NCBI RefSeq assembly: GCF_009193155.1
Contig: NZ_VUKD01000004.1
Coordinates: 186,001-250,000, forward strand
DNA: 64,000 nucleotides
Origin: Georgenia subflava
Lineage (GTDB): Bacteria; Actinomycetota; Actinomycetes; Actinomycetales; Actinomycetaceae
Reading direction: 5' to 3'
Positions 26,556 to 33,584 of this stretch are shown here, one piece after another. The notes beneath the pieces are model-generated. The model was not told where the DNA came from. It worked only from the letters and a program-made list of their open reading frames with translations, and searched no databases. The position numbers and the translations under genes are program-made. Positions within the stretch are counted from its first letter, which is position 1, and the number at the start of each line of letters is the position of its first letter.

Positions 26556-27866
26556 ATGAGGTTCGAACCGGTCGACGAGGTGGCCGTCTCGGCCGACCAC
26601 GGGCGCGTGTACGAGGAGGGCTGGCAGTCGTGGAGCCCCACCGCCTGGTACGACGTCGGGCAGACGTCGGCCCGGCCGGCGCTGGAGTGGCAGCACCTGA
26701 TGCGTTTCCGCCCCGGTACGGAGCTGCCCGCGGCCGGCTTCCAGGCGTCCGGCCTGCTGGTGGTCGAGCCGGGGACCGGGGAGCCGGCGCGGGTCTACGG
26801 CGCCGACGACGCCCGGGACGAGGTGCCGACCGTCCGGGCCGAGGTCGTCGGGGGACGCCTCCTGGTCTCCAGCGACGGGCCCGTGACGGTCCGGACCGCG
26901 GACGACGGCGCAGCGGGACTCGCGGCGTTCGGTGACCGGTTCGCCACGGGCGCCGGGGGCGGGGTGCCCCGACCCGCACCGACCGTGTGGTGCTCCTGGT
27001 ACCGGTACTTCCTGGACGTCACCGAGCGGGACGTCCTGGAGAACCTCGATGCGCTCGCCGCCGCGCGGCTCCCGGTCGACGTGGTCCAGATCGACGACGG
27101 CTGGCAGGCGGGCATCGGGGACTGGACCACGCTCTCGGCCCGGTTCACCTCGCTGACGCGGCTGGCGGACAGGATCCGTGCGACAGGTCGGCGCGCCGGG
27201 ATCTGGCTCGCCCCGTTCGTCGTCGGCGCGGACAGCGAGCTGGCCCGGGAGCACCCGGACTGGCTGGTGGGCGACGCCGGCACGAATTGGGACCAGCAGC
27301 TCCACGGCCTGGACCTCACGCACCCGGGTGCGCGCGACTACCTGCGTGAGGTGTTCGCCGCGCTGCGCTCAGCCGGCTTCGACTACTTCAAGCTGGACTT
27401 CCTCTACGCCGGCGCGGTGCCGGGCACTCGGCACGGCCCGGAGACCGCCGTCGCCGCCTACGCCTCCGGGCTCGCGCTGATCCGGGAGGCCGCCGGCCCG
27501 GACGCCTACCTGCTCGGCTGCGGGGCACCGATCCTGCCCAGCGTCGGGCTGGTCGACGCGATGCGCGTCTCGCCCGACACCTTCCACCCCGAGGGGCAGG
27601 ACGGCTCGCGGGGGCTGCGCGGTGCCCCAGCCGTCGTCGCCCGCGCCTGGCAGCACGGCCGGTTCTGGGTCAACGACCCGGACTGTCTCGTGGCGCGCCC
27701 CTCGTTCGTGCTGCGCGAGGAGTGGGCTGCCGTGATCGAGCGCTACGGCGGCCTGCGCTCGTGCTCGGACCGGATCGCCGACCTGGACGAGTGGGGGCTG
27801 ACCACCACCCGGCGGCTGCTCTCGACCGTGCCGGCACCCGAACCGTTCGTCCGTCGCGAGCCGTAG
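26556..27866 (+). CDS. GH36 alpha-galactosidase (melibiase-type)
   Basis: A 436-aa cytoplasmic glycosidase, shorter than large GH36 enzymes (700+ aa) and closer to the compact GH36 branch. The N-terminal beta domain has EEGWQSWSPTAWYDVGQTSARP. The barrel contains VWCSWYRYFLDVTERDVLENLDAL, VVQIDDGWQAGIGDW, GIWLAPFVVGADSELAREHPDWLV and nucleophile Asp281 in YFKLDFLYAG. The acid/base is Asp341 in MRVSPDTFHPEG. ATG 26556 follows GGGAGC 10 bp after the Gfo/Idh stop; the open frame upstream is a shadow. It would release alpha-linked galactose from an imported compound. No signal peptide. Confidence 0.92.
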   Translation: MRFEPVDEVAVSADHGRVYEEGWQSWSPTAWYDVGQTSARPALEWQHLMRFRPGTELPAAGFQASGLLVVEPGTGEPARVYGADDARDEVPTVRAEVVGGRLLVSSDGPVTVRTADDGAAGLAAFGDRFATGAGGGVPRPAPTVWCSWYRYFLDVTERDVLENLDALAAARLPVDVVQIDDGWQAGIGDWTTLSARFTSLTRLADRIRATGRRAGIWLAPFVVGADSELAREHPDWLVGDAGTNWDQQLHGLDLTHPGARDYLREVFAALRSAGFDYFKLDFLYAGAVPGTRHGPETAVAAYASGLALIREAAGPDAYLLGCGAPILPSVGLVDAMRVSPDTFHPEGQDGSRGLRGAPAVVARAWQHGRFWVNDPDCLVARPSFVLREEWAAVIERYGGLRSCSDRIADLDEWGLTTTRRLLSTVPAPEPFVRREP

Positions 27867-27891
27867 CCGGCCCTGGCTGACACGGTCGGAG

Positions 27892-27914
27892 CGCCCGGCG
27901 GGTGCTGCCGGGCG
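27892..27914. terminator. hairpin between convergent alpha-galactosidase and ChaB-like genes
   Basis: CGCCCGGC (27892..27899) pairs exactly with GCCGGGCG (27907..27914) over a 7-nt loop, between the ends of two convergent genes. Confidence 0.7.
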
Positions 27915-27915
27915 G

Positions 27916-28332
27916 TCAGCGGTTCCGGCGGGTCTCGCGCTCGTTGGCCTTCTGGATGGCCTCCACCAGCTCGTCCTTGGTCATCGTCGAGCGCCCCTCG
28001 ACCTGAAGGCGCTTGGCGAGGTCGTACAGGTGCTCCTTGGAGGCGTTGGCGTCCACGCCGCCGGCGGTCTCCCCGGGAGAGCCGCGCGTCCCCTCGGCCT
28101 TGGTGTCCGACGGGCCCGGCTCGTCCTTCGGCTCCCAGTGATCACCGACCTTCTCGTAGGAGTGCTTGAGCGCGGCGTACGCCGTGCGGTTGGCGCGCTC
28201 GCCCTCGCCGTAGGACTCCGCGGCGGAGTCGTGCGCCTTGGCGAAGGTGCGCTGCGCCTTGTCCTCCGACTTCTCCAGCGTGCTGGGCAGCTCGCTCTGC
28301 TTGGCCGAGCCGTCCTTGTTCGTCTTAGGCAT
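27916..28332 (-). CDS. ChaB-domain protein with C-terminal Rho-N/SAP-like motif
   Basis: A 138-aa small charged protein. The N-terminus MPKTNKDGSAKQSELPSTLEKSEDKAQRTFAKAHDSAAESYGEGERANRTAYAALKHSYEKVGDHW is a ChaB domain, a short helical domain first named for a cation-transport regulator. The end KEHLYDLAKRLQVEGRSTMTKDELVEAIQKAN is a Rho-N/SAP-type nucleic-acid-binding helical hairpin. ATG 28332. This two-part architecture is common in actinobacteria and often lies near stress genes, but its target is unknown. No signal peptide. Confidence 0.88.
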   Translation of the reverse strand: MPKTNKDGSAKQSELPSTLEKSEDKAQRTFAKAHDSAAESYGEGERANRTAYAALKHSYEKVGDHWEPKDEPGPSDTKAEGTRGSPGETAGGVDANASKEHLYDLAKRLQVEGRSTMTKDELVEAIQKANERETRRNR

Positions 28333-28410
28333 CGTCCTGTCCCTCCCGAGTGGCACCACCAGCGTGCGCCCGGTGCTGCCGGCTCGCACGCGCGAGTGGC
28401 GGTCGCGGCC

Positions 28411-28476
28411 CTCGCAACCACTGTGTCTGAGCGCTCGAGGCCCCTCGCAACCACTGCGTCTCAGCGCTCGCGGCCA
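28411..28476. repeat. 33-bp direct repeat x2
   Basis: Two copies starting at 28411 and 28444 of CTCGCAACCACTGTGTCT followed by GAGCGCTCGAGGCC, differing at a few positions. The repeat sits between the end of the DUF1801 gene and the ChaB-domain gene, in a 204-bp gap with no other visible feature. Confidence 0.85.
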
Positions 28477-28536
28477 CATGGTCCCCGCGCACGCGGTCTC
28501 CTGTCGCCTGGCCGGCGGTCCCTTGCCAGGACGTTG

Positions 28537-28896
28537 CTATGCCGGCCCGCTGTTCCGCTCGTCGGCGAGGCGCCTCGTCACCCGCTCGATGAGGTCGTAA
28601 GGGACGGGCTCGCCCAACGTGAACTTCGCCGTGCCCTTGCCGGCCATGTACGGCGCGAGGTCGCGCTGGAGCTGCTCGTCGCCGTGGGGAAGCGGGTAGA
28701 GGCTGATGTGGTGCTTCCAGCCGGCGAAGTACACCAGGTACCTCCCGCCGACCGTGATCGTGGGGATGCCGTAGCTGATCGTCTCCTCGCCGTCGGGCAC
28801 GACCTCCCGGATGGTGCGCCGGACCTCCTGGAGCACTTCCTGGACATCGCCGGGGAAGGTGGCGATGTAGCCGTCGACGCTCTCGTGGTGTGCCAT
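28537..28896 (-). CDS. DUF1801-family protein
   Basis: A 119-aa protein of the DUF1801/YdhG-like group. It contains VDGYIATFPGDVQEVLQEVRRTIREVVPDGEETISYGIPTITVGGRYLVYFAGWKHHISLYPLPHGDEQLQRDLAPYMAGKGTAKFTLGEPVPYDLIERVTR, the whole conserved domain. Known structures show a small alpha/beta fold with an unknown ligand. Starts at ATG 28896. Transcribed toward the ChaB-domain gene 200 bp downstream but separated by repeats, so likely a separate unit. Confidence 0.88.
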   Translation of the reverse strand: MAHHESVDGYIATFPGDVQEVLQEVRRTIREVVPDGEETISYGIPTITVGGRYLVYFAGWKHHISLYPLPHGDEQLQRDLAPYMAGKGTAKFTLGEPVPYDLIERVTRRLADERNSGPA

Positions 28897-29202
28897 CGTC
28901 CGCTCCTCGAAGCTGCACCGGTGCTCGTCGAGCCGAGCGTAGGACCGTCCGGGCCGGCCCGGAAGGAGCGTAGGACCGTCCGGGCCGGCCGGAAGGACCG
29001 GTCGGGCGCGGAGTCGGCGACGGCTTCGCCGTGCGGGGCACGGGCGGTCGGCTGGTGCTCGTCCGGCGCGACCCTCTCGACGCCGGCGGTGCGTGGTCGT
29101 AACGTGATGCGCCGAGCGGCGCGGCGCTCGGATGTCACCACCTGGGACGAGGATGTCCCCGTCGGCGTCGCCCGGGCGCCCACGGGAGCGAGAGGGAGCG
29201 AG
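28897..29202. other. 306-bp divergent intergenic region with 31-bp repeat x2
   Basis: Lies between the divergent DUF1801 and dienelactone-hydrolase-like genes and should hold both promoters. A 31-bp unit (GAGCGTAGGACCGTCCGGGC core) occurs twice at 28935 and 28966, each with an inverted GGACCGTCC-like centre. No gene is recognised. Confidence 0.5.
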
Positions 29203-29799
29203 ATGGCTGAGATCGTGCTGTTCCACCACGCGCAGGGTCTGACGTCCGGCGTCCACGGGTTCGCCGAGAGGCTGCGCGGGGCCGGCCACCGGGTCCACGT
29301 CCCGGACCTGTACGAGGGCCGCGTGTTCGACGACCTCGACGCGGGCGTCGACCATGCCCGCGAGGTCGGGTTCGACGTCGTCGCCGGGCGCGGCCGGGCG
29401 GCCGCCGAGGCGCTGGGGGAGGAGCTCGTCTACATCGGCATGTCGCTCGGTGTCATCCCCGCGCAGGAGCTCGCGCAGACCCGACCCGGTGCACGCGGGG
29501 CTCTGCTGCTCTACTCGTGCGTACCGACGAGCGAGTTCGGGGACGGACGCTGGCCTGCCGGTGTGCCCGTCCAGGTCCACGGCAAGGAGGGCGACCCCTC
29601 GTTCGCGGAGGAGGGCGACATCGACGCCGCCCGCGAGCTCGTGGCGTCGACGGACGACGCCGAGCTGTTCGTCTACCCCGGTGACCAGCACCTCTTCGCC
29701 GACTCCAGCCTGCCCGCCTACGACCAGCAGGCGGCCGAGCTGCTCGAGGAGCGGGTGCTCGCCTTCCTCGACCGCGTCGACGCGGCGCCGCCGGCGTAG
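29203..29799 (+). CDS. dienelactone-hydrolase-family alpha/beta hydrolase
   Basis: A 198-aa alpha/beta hydrolase. EIVLFHHAQGLTSGVHGFAERLRGAGHRVHVPDLYEGRVFDDLDAG is the N-terminal fold, and the nucleophile elbow YIGMSLGVIPAQELA carries Ser in place of the Cys of classical dienelactone hydrolases. VQVHGKEGDPSFAEEGD contributes the Asp region and FVYPGDQHLFADSSLPAYD the catalytic His, so a Ser-Asp-His triad is available. ATG 29203 has a GGGAGCGAG site. It is alone in its unit; the stop lies in a 26-bp tandem repeat. Esterase activity on a small lactone or ester is likely; the substrate is unknown. Confidence 0.85.
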   Translation: MAEIVLFHHAQGLTSGVHGFAERLRGAGHRVHVPDLYEGRVFDDLDAGVDHAREVGFDVVAGRGRAAAEALGEELVYIGMSLGVIPAQELAQTRPGARGALLLYSCVPTSEFGDGRWPAGVPVQVHGKEGDPSFAEEGDIDAARELVASTDDAELFVYPGDQHLFADSSLPAYDQQAAELLEERVLAFLDRVDAAPPA

Positions 29800-29875
29800 G
29801 TCCCGACGCCCGGCGGAGGTCGTAGGTCCCGACGCCCGGCGGAGGTCGTAGGTCCCGACGCCCCGGCGGAGGCGA
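29796..29875 (+). repeat. 26-bp tandem repeat x3 starting at hydrolase stop codon
   Basis: Units start at 29796, 29822 and 29848 with core GTAGGTCCCGACGCCCGG followed by CGGAGGTC. The first unit contains the TAG stop of the dienelactone-hydrolase-like gene; copies two and three repeat the stop in the trailer. A hairpin GGCGAGGCTCGCC-like sequence follows the array. Confidence 0.9.
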
Positions 29876-29971
29876 GGCTCGCCGTCCCTCCTGGCGGACG
29901 GCGAGCCGGCCCGGGGACGAGTTCGGATAGCGTCACGTCCGTAATCCCAAGCTCGAGCCATGGAGAGAACT

Positions 29972-30625
29972 ATGTCCGCGCGCCTGCGCACCGTCCTGGC
30001 GGCAGTCGCCGCTGCCACCCTGCTCACCGCGTGCACGAGCAGCGAGAGCGGCGACGACGCAGGAGCGACGTCTGCCACCGAGACGGCCACGGCGGGGGCG
30101 GAGGTCGCCGAGGACCTCCAGGCATCTGCCGGCCCGGACGCCGAGCCGCAGCCGGTGCCGGCCGACCTTCCGGTCGTCGCCACCCGGTCCACCTCGCACG
30201 GGTCCATCCCCGTGGAGATCGACCTGAACAGCGTCTCCGCCGCCGGTGAGGTCATGACCGTCGTCTTCACCGTGCGCAACGTCGGCGACGACAACGACTG
30301 GCAGATCTCGGACTACTTCGACGACGGCCTCTACACCACCCCGTTGGACGAGGACGGCACGCGCAGCGAGGAGAGCGACACCATCCACGGCTCGACGACG
30401 GACGGCGTCTCGGTCGTCGACACGACGAACGGCACGATGTACCGGGCGGCCTACGACGCCGCCGGCAACTGTGCGTGCAACGTCGACCTCGGCGGCAAGT
30501 TCGTCGACCCGGGCCAGGAGCTCGTGCTGACCACCATGTTCGCGGCGCCGCCCGAGGACGTCGAGACCGTCACCGTACAGATCCCCGGCGCCGGCGCCTT
30601 CACCGACGTCCCGCTCACCCGATGA
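29972..30625 (+). CDS. secreted lipoprotein of unknown function, ahead of OmpA-domain gene
   Basis: A 217-aa lipoprotein. The signal peptide is MSARLRTVLAAVAAATLLTACTSS with lipobox LTAC, followed by an acidic Ala/Glu/Thr spacer to about residue 75. The body IPVEIDLNSVSAAGEVMTVVFTVRNVGDDNDWQISDYFDDG resembles an Ig-like or DUF4352-type extracellular beta domain, and ...AAGNCACNVDLGG supplies two close Cys. ATG 29972 with GGAGAG at 29962..29967 is preferred over ATG 29960. Its stop overlaps the ATG of the OmpA-domain gene (ATGA), so the two cell-surface proteins are made together. Confidence 0.85.
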   Translation: MSARLRTVLAAVAAATLLTACTSSESGDDAGATSATETATAGAEVAEDLQASAGPDAEPQPVPADLPVVATRSTSHGSIPVEIDLNSVSAAGEVMTVVFTVRNVGDDNDWQISDYFDDGLYTTPLDEDGTRSEESDTIHGSTTDGVSVVDTTNGTMYRAAYDAAGNCACNVDLGGKFVDPGQELVLTTMFAAPPEDVETVTVQIPGAGAFTDVPLTR

Positions 30626-31251
30626 GCCGCGCCCCGGCAGTCCTCCTCGCCGCCGGCCTCGCAGTCGTGAGCCTCGCCGGACCCGCAACGGCAGCGACCG
30701 ACGCGGCGACGCCGAGCGACGCGGCGACCGCGACCGCCGCCCCCGAGACCGAGCTGCTCGGCCTGCCGCCCGCCACCGCGGACGTCGCGGTCGCGCCGGT
30801 CGTCGACCTCGTCGCCAGCAGCGCCCCGCTGGCCGCACCGGCGAACCCACTCATCGCGAGCACCGGCAGCACGGACGGTGCCGTCACGACGGACGCGAGC
30901 AAGGAGAAGCAGGCGTTCACTCTGGCCGGCGACGTCTTCTTCGAGCCGACGTCGGCGGAGCTCACCGCACGCGCCGAGGACGGGCTGACGTCGATCGCCG
31001 AACGGCTCACGGAGCTGTCCCCGACGTCGGTGACGGTCGTCGGGCACACCGACGACGTCGACACCGACGCGTACAACCAGGACCTGTCCGAGCGCCGTGC
31101 CGAGGCGGTACGCGCCTTCCTCCTCGAGCGGTCGTCCGACCTGCCCGTCACGGCCGAGGGACGCGGCGAGAGCCACCCGGTCGCCTCGAACGACTCGGAC
31201 GAGGGTCGGGCGCTCAACCGCCGCGTGGAGGTCACCGCCGAGGCCGGATGA
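30622..31251 (+). CDS. secreted OmpA-like peptidoglycan-binding protein
   Basis: A 209-aa exported protein. MSRAPAVLLAAGLAVVSLAGPATAATDA is a signal peptide with a cut after ATA. An Ala/Thr/Pro-rich linker precedes the OmpA C-terminal-like domain from about residue 95: FTLAGDVFFEPTSAELTARAEDGLTSIAERL, VTVVGHTDDVDTDAYNQDLSERRAEAVRAFLLE, VTAEGRGESHPVASNDSDEGRALNRRVEVT. Asp and Arg of the TDxxDxxxYNxxLSxxRA and NRRV motifs, which bind diaminopimelate-type peptidoglycan in known members, are present. Co-translated with the upstream lipoprotein; together they may tie a surface factor to the cell wall. Confidence 0.93.
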   Translation: MSRAPAVLLAAGLAVVSLAGPATAATDAATPSDAATATAAPETELLGLPPATADVAVAPVVDLVASSAPLAAPANPLIASTGSTDGAVTTDASKEKQAFTLAGDVFFEPTSAELTARAEDGLTSIAERLTELSPTSVTVVGHTDDVDTDAYNQDLSERRAEAVRAFLLERSSDLPVTAEGRGESHPVASNDSDEGRALNRRVEVTAEAG

Positions 31252-31386
31252 TGCGGGCCGCCGCACCCTCGAGGTTTGCTCCGCCGTCGGGCCGGATGAC
31301 GCGCCACGCCGCACCCTCGAGGGTGCTCCGCCGTCGGGCCGGATGATGCGCCACGCCGCACCCTCGAGGGTGCTCCGCCGTCGGGC
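31243..31386 (+). repeat. 47-48-bp tandem repeat x3 at OmpA-domain gene stop
   Basis: Units start at 31243, 31291 and 31338 with GCCGGATGATGCG. The first unit spans the gene's last codons and TGA stop, and the other two repeat them downstream. Units two and three contain the 14-bp palindrome CACCCTCGAGGGTG (hairpin GCACCC-TCGA-GGGTGC), which could act as a tandem terminator. Confidence 0.92.
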
Positions 31387-31481
31387 GCCGACGGCGGAGC
31401 CCGGGTCCGGGCGGTGGCCGACACGCCGTCCCCACCACGTCGTGCCTCGACGGCGCGGCGCGGAGGCGGCACGCTTGGGGC

Positions 31482-32201
31482 ATGACAGCGACGGAAGCTC
31501 ATGTCGTCCTCGTCCCCGGCTTCTGGCTCGGCGCCTGGGCCTGGGACGACGTCGTCCCGCACCTGCAGGAGAAGGGCGTCCGCACCCACCCGGTGACCCT
31601 GCCGGGGCTCGAGTCGGCCGGTGACGACCGCGTCGGCCTGACGCTGGACGACCACGTCGCCGCCGTCCGCGAGGTCGTCGCGGGCCTGGACGGTGCCGTC
31701 GTCCTCGTCGGTCACAGCGGCGCCGCCGCCGTCGTCCAGTCCGTCGTCGACGCCGACCCGACCCGGATCCGGCGCGTGGTGTACGTCGACTCCGGCCCGC
31801 TCGCCGACGGCGCCGCGATCATGCCGGAGCTGCCGGCCGACGTCGCCGACCTGCCGCTGCCCACCTGGGCGGAGTTCACCGAGCGGGGCGAGAGCTACGA
31901 GGGCATCGACGAGACCGGCCTCGCACTCTTCCGGGAGCGGGCCGTCGCCCACCCGGCCGGGGTCGCGCGCTCGGCCGTGCGGCTGCGCGACGAGCGCCGC
32001 AAGGACGTACCGGTGACCGTCGTGTGCTGCACGATCCCCGCCGGCGTGCTGCGCGACGCGATCGACGCCGGCGAGCCGTGGGCCGCCGAGCTCCTCGGCG
32101 CGGACGTGGAGCTGGTCGACATGCCGACCGGGCACTGGCCGATGTTCTCCCGCCCCTTCGACCTGGCCGAGGCCATCCTCGGCGCGGTCCGCGCGCGCTA
32201 G
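31482..32201 (+). CDS. alpha/beta hydrolase, esterase-like
   Basis: A 239-aa alpha/beta hydrolase of the salicylate-esterase/hydroxynitrile-lyase-like group. HVVLVPGFWLGAWAWDDVVPHL gives the oxyanion HG-type start, VVLVGHSGAAAVVQSVVDADP the nucleophile elbow Ser, and MPTGHWPMFSRPFDLAEAIL the catalytic His. VVYVDSGPLADGAAIMPEL is typical of the group. ATG 31482. No signal peptide or membrane segment. Not linked to an operon; lies between the OmpA-domain gene (230 bp away) and the DUF1918-DUF1876 gene. The substrate is unknown. Confidence 0.88.
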   Translation: MTATEAHVVLVPGFWLGAWAWDDVVPHLQEKGVRTHPVTLPGLESAGDDRVGLTLDDHVAAVREVVAGLDGAVVLVGHSGAAAVVQSVVDADPTRIRRVVYVDSGPLADGAAIMPELPADVADLPLPTWAEFTERGESYEGIDETGLALFRERAVAHPAGVARSAVRLRDERRKDVPVTVVCCTIPAGVLRDAIDAGEPWAAELLGADVELVDMPTGHWPMFSRPFDLAEAILGAVRAR

Positions 32202-32285
32202 GGCCGCCAGGAGGTCCACGAGCCCCCTTCCGCCGGCGACGATTCCGCGCCAGAGTTGGAGTCACCGACGGACCAGGGAGGCGTC

Positions 32286-32777
32286 ATGAGGGCCCAGCAG
32301 GGAGACCACATCGTCCTCGCCGGGGAGCAGGTGGGGCAACCGGCGCGCGACGGCGAGATCATCGAGGTGCGCGGAGCCGACGGCGCACCGCCCTACGTCG
32401 TGCGCTGGAGCGACGGGCACGAGGGGACCTTCTTCCCCGGTCCGAGCGCGGTGGTCCAGCCGGGCGGGGAGCGTCCGGAAGGGCCGGCACCCGCCGCCGG
32501 TGCGAACCCGGTGCGCGAGTGGCAGATCCGGGTGTCGATCTTCGAGACGGCGGACGACACCAGGGCGCGCGTCGCGCTCGTGACGGACTCGAGCGAGCGC
32601 ACCGAGACGACGGGCAGCAGCCACCGCAGCCCGCGGGACCCGGACGTGCCGCGCATCGGCGAGGAGGTCGCCGTCGCCCGCGCCCTGCGCCACCTCGCGG
32701 ACCGGTTGCTCGACAGGGCCACGCACGACGTCGAGGTCACCACCGGCGAGCACGACGTCGACATCCGGCCCGAGTGA
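32286..32777 (+). CDS. DUF1918-DUF1876 fusion protein
   Basis: A 163-aa protein that joins two small actinobacterial domains. Residues 1-58 (RAQQGDHIVLAGEQVGQPARDGEIIEVRGADGAPPYVVRWSDGHEGTFFPGPSAVV) are a DUF1918 SH3-like barrel, the family of Mycobacterium tuberculosis Rv0569/Rv2302. After a 20-residue Pro/Gly linker, residues 78-155 (WQIRVSIFETADDTRARVALVTDSS...IGEEVAVARALRHLADRLLDRATHDVEV) are a DUF1876 domain, the family of the hypoxia-induced Rv1738, which resembles ribosome-hibernation dsRBD-like folds. Both families are associated with dormancy and stress in mycobacteria. The fusion suggests they work together, perhaps on ribosomes or RNA. ATG 32286 follows GGGAGG. Confidence 0.87.
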   Translation: MRAQQGDHIVLAGEQVGQPARDGEIIEVRGADGAPPYVVRWSDGHEGTFFPGPSAVVQPGGERPEGPAPAAGANPVREWQIRVSIFETADDTRARVALVTDSSERTETTGSSHRSPRDPDVPRIGEEVAVARALRHLADRLLDRATHDVEVTTGEHDVDIRPE

Positions 32778-32787
32778 TCGCGCCGAG

Positions 32788-33453
32788 CTAAGGGCGCGAC
32801 GTCCAGCGACGGGCGATCGACTCGGCGTCGGACATGCTCAGCGGTGCGGGCAGGGGAGCGTCGGAGCCGGTGGCGCGCAGCCCGTCGGCGAAGATCGCGA
32901 GGTAGCGCCGGTAGGCCCGGGAGGCGCTCGCCGGCGCGTGCATGGCGACCTCGGTGATCGTGAAGTACAGCATCGTCAGGTCCTGCGGCGTGACGTCCGG
33001 CCGCACCGAGCCCTCCGCCTGCGCCCGCTCGAGGAGGTGCTCGAGGTGGCCCCGGACCCGGTCGGCCACCTCGTCGAAGTCGCTCGAGAGCTGCCCCGGG
33101 CCGAGTGCGACGTCGCGCAGGCCGAGGTTCGCCGCGAGCAGGTCTGCGACGTGCGAGACGAGCAGCATCAGACCGTCCCACGCAGGTTCGGTGGCCATCG
33201 CCTCGTCGGCGACGTCGAGCAGCCGGGCGACCTCGTCACCCAACGCCTCCTGGACGAGAGGCGCCCGGTCGGGAAAGTGCCGGTAGACGGTGCCGACGCC
33301 GACGCCCGCGTGACGCGCGATGTCGTTGTGGCCCACCGCGAGCCCGTGCGCGGCGAACTGCTCGCGGGCGGCACTGATGATGCGGAGCCGGTTCTGCTCC
33401 GCGTCCCGGCGCAGGGGACGCCGGCCGGACGGCCCCGGCGTGTCTGTCGGCAT
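32788..33453 (-). CDS. TetR-family repressor controlling MmpL gene
   Basis: A 221-aa repressor from ATG 33453. The N-terminal HTH is NRLRIISAAREQFAAHGLAVGHNDIARHAGVGVGTVYRHFPDRAPLVQEAL, with recognition helix GVGTVYRHF, followed by an all-helical ligand-binding domain (ADEAMATEPAWDGLMLLVSHVADLLAANLGLRDVALGPG) and a C-terminal segment ending ESIARRWTSRP. It is divergent from the MmpL transporter gene, and two identical 17-bp inverted repeats sit in the shared 131-bp promoter region, so it very likely represses the transporter and itself. The inducing ligand is unknown. Confidence 0.93.
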   Translation of the reverse strand: MPTDTPGPSGRRPLRRDAEQNRLRIISAAREQFAAHGLAVGHNDIARHAGVGVGTVYRHFPDRAPLVQEALGDEVARLLDVADEAMATEPAWDGLMLLVSHVADLLAANLGLRDVALGPGQLSSDFDEVADRVRGHLEHLLERAQAEGSVRPDVTPQDLTMLYFTITEVAMHAPASASRAYRRYLAIFADGLRATGSDAPLPAPLSMSDAESIARRWTSRP

Positions 33454-33476
33454 GTGGCGGATCGTACACACGTAGG

Positions 33477-33533
33477 CGGATGCAACTTATCCGCTCAGGC
33501 GGGTAACGTCGCTATCCGGATAATCGTCATCCG
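33477..33533. promoter_or_regulatory. two predicted TetR operators in TetR/MmpL divergon
   Basis: CGGAT-N7-ATCCG occurs twice, 33477..33493 and 33517..33533, identical in both arms and spacing, with centres 40 bp apart (about four helical turns). The second copy also holds the 10-bp palindrome TATCCGGATA (33513..33522). Confidence 0.75.
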
Positions 33534-33584
33534 CTTCGCCCGCCCGTCGCGCCGCGCCCGGCGCCACCCCGAGGAGACCCCGTC

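Noticed and set aside
28030-29202. A forward frame running from 28030 into the dienelactone-hydrolase-like gene
   Set aside because: The first 390 codons show no homology and read through the ChaB and DUF1801 genes on the other strand; the real start is ATG 29203 with a good ribosome site.
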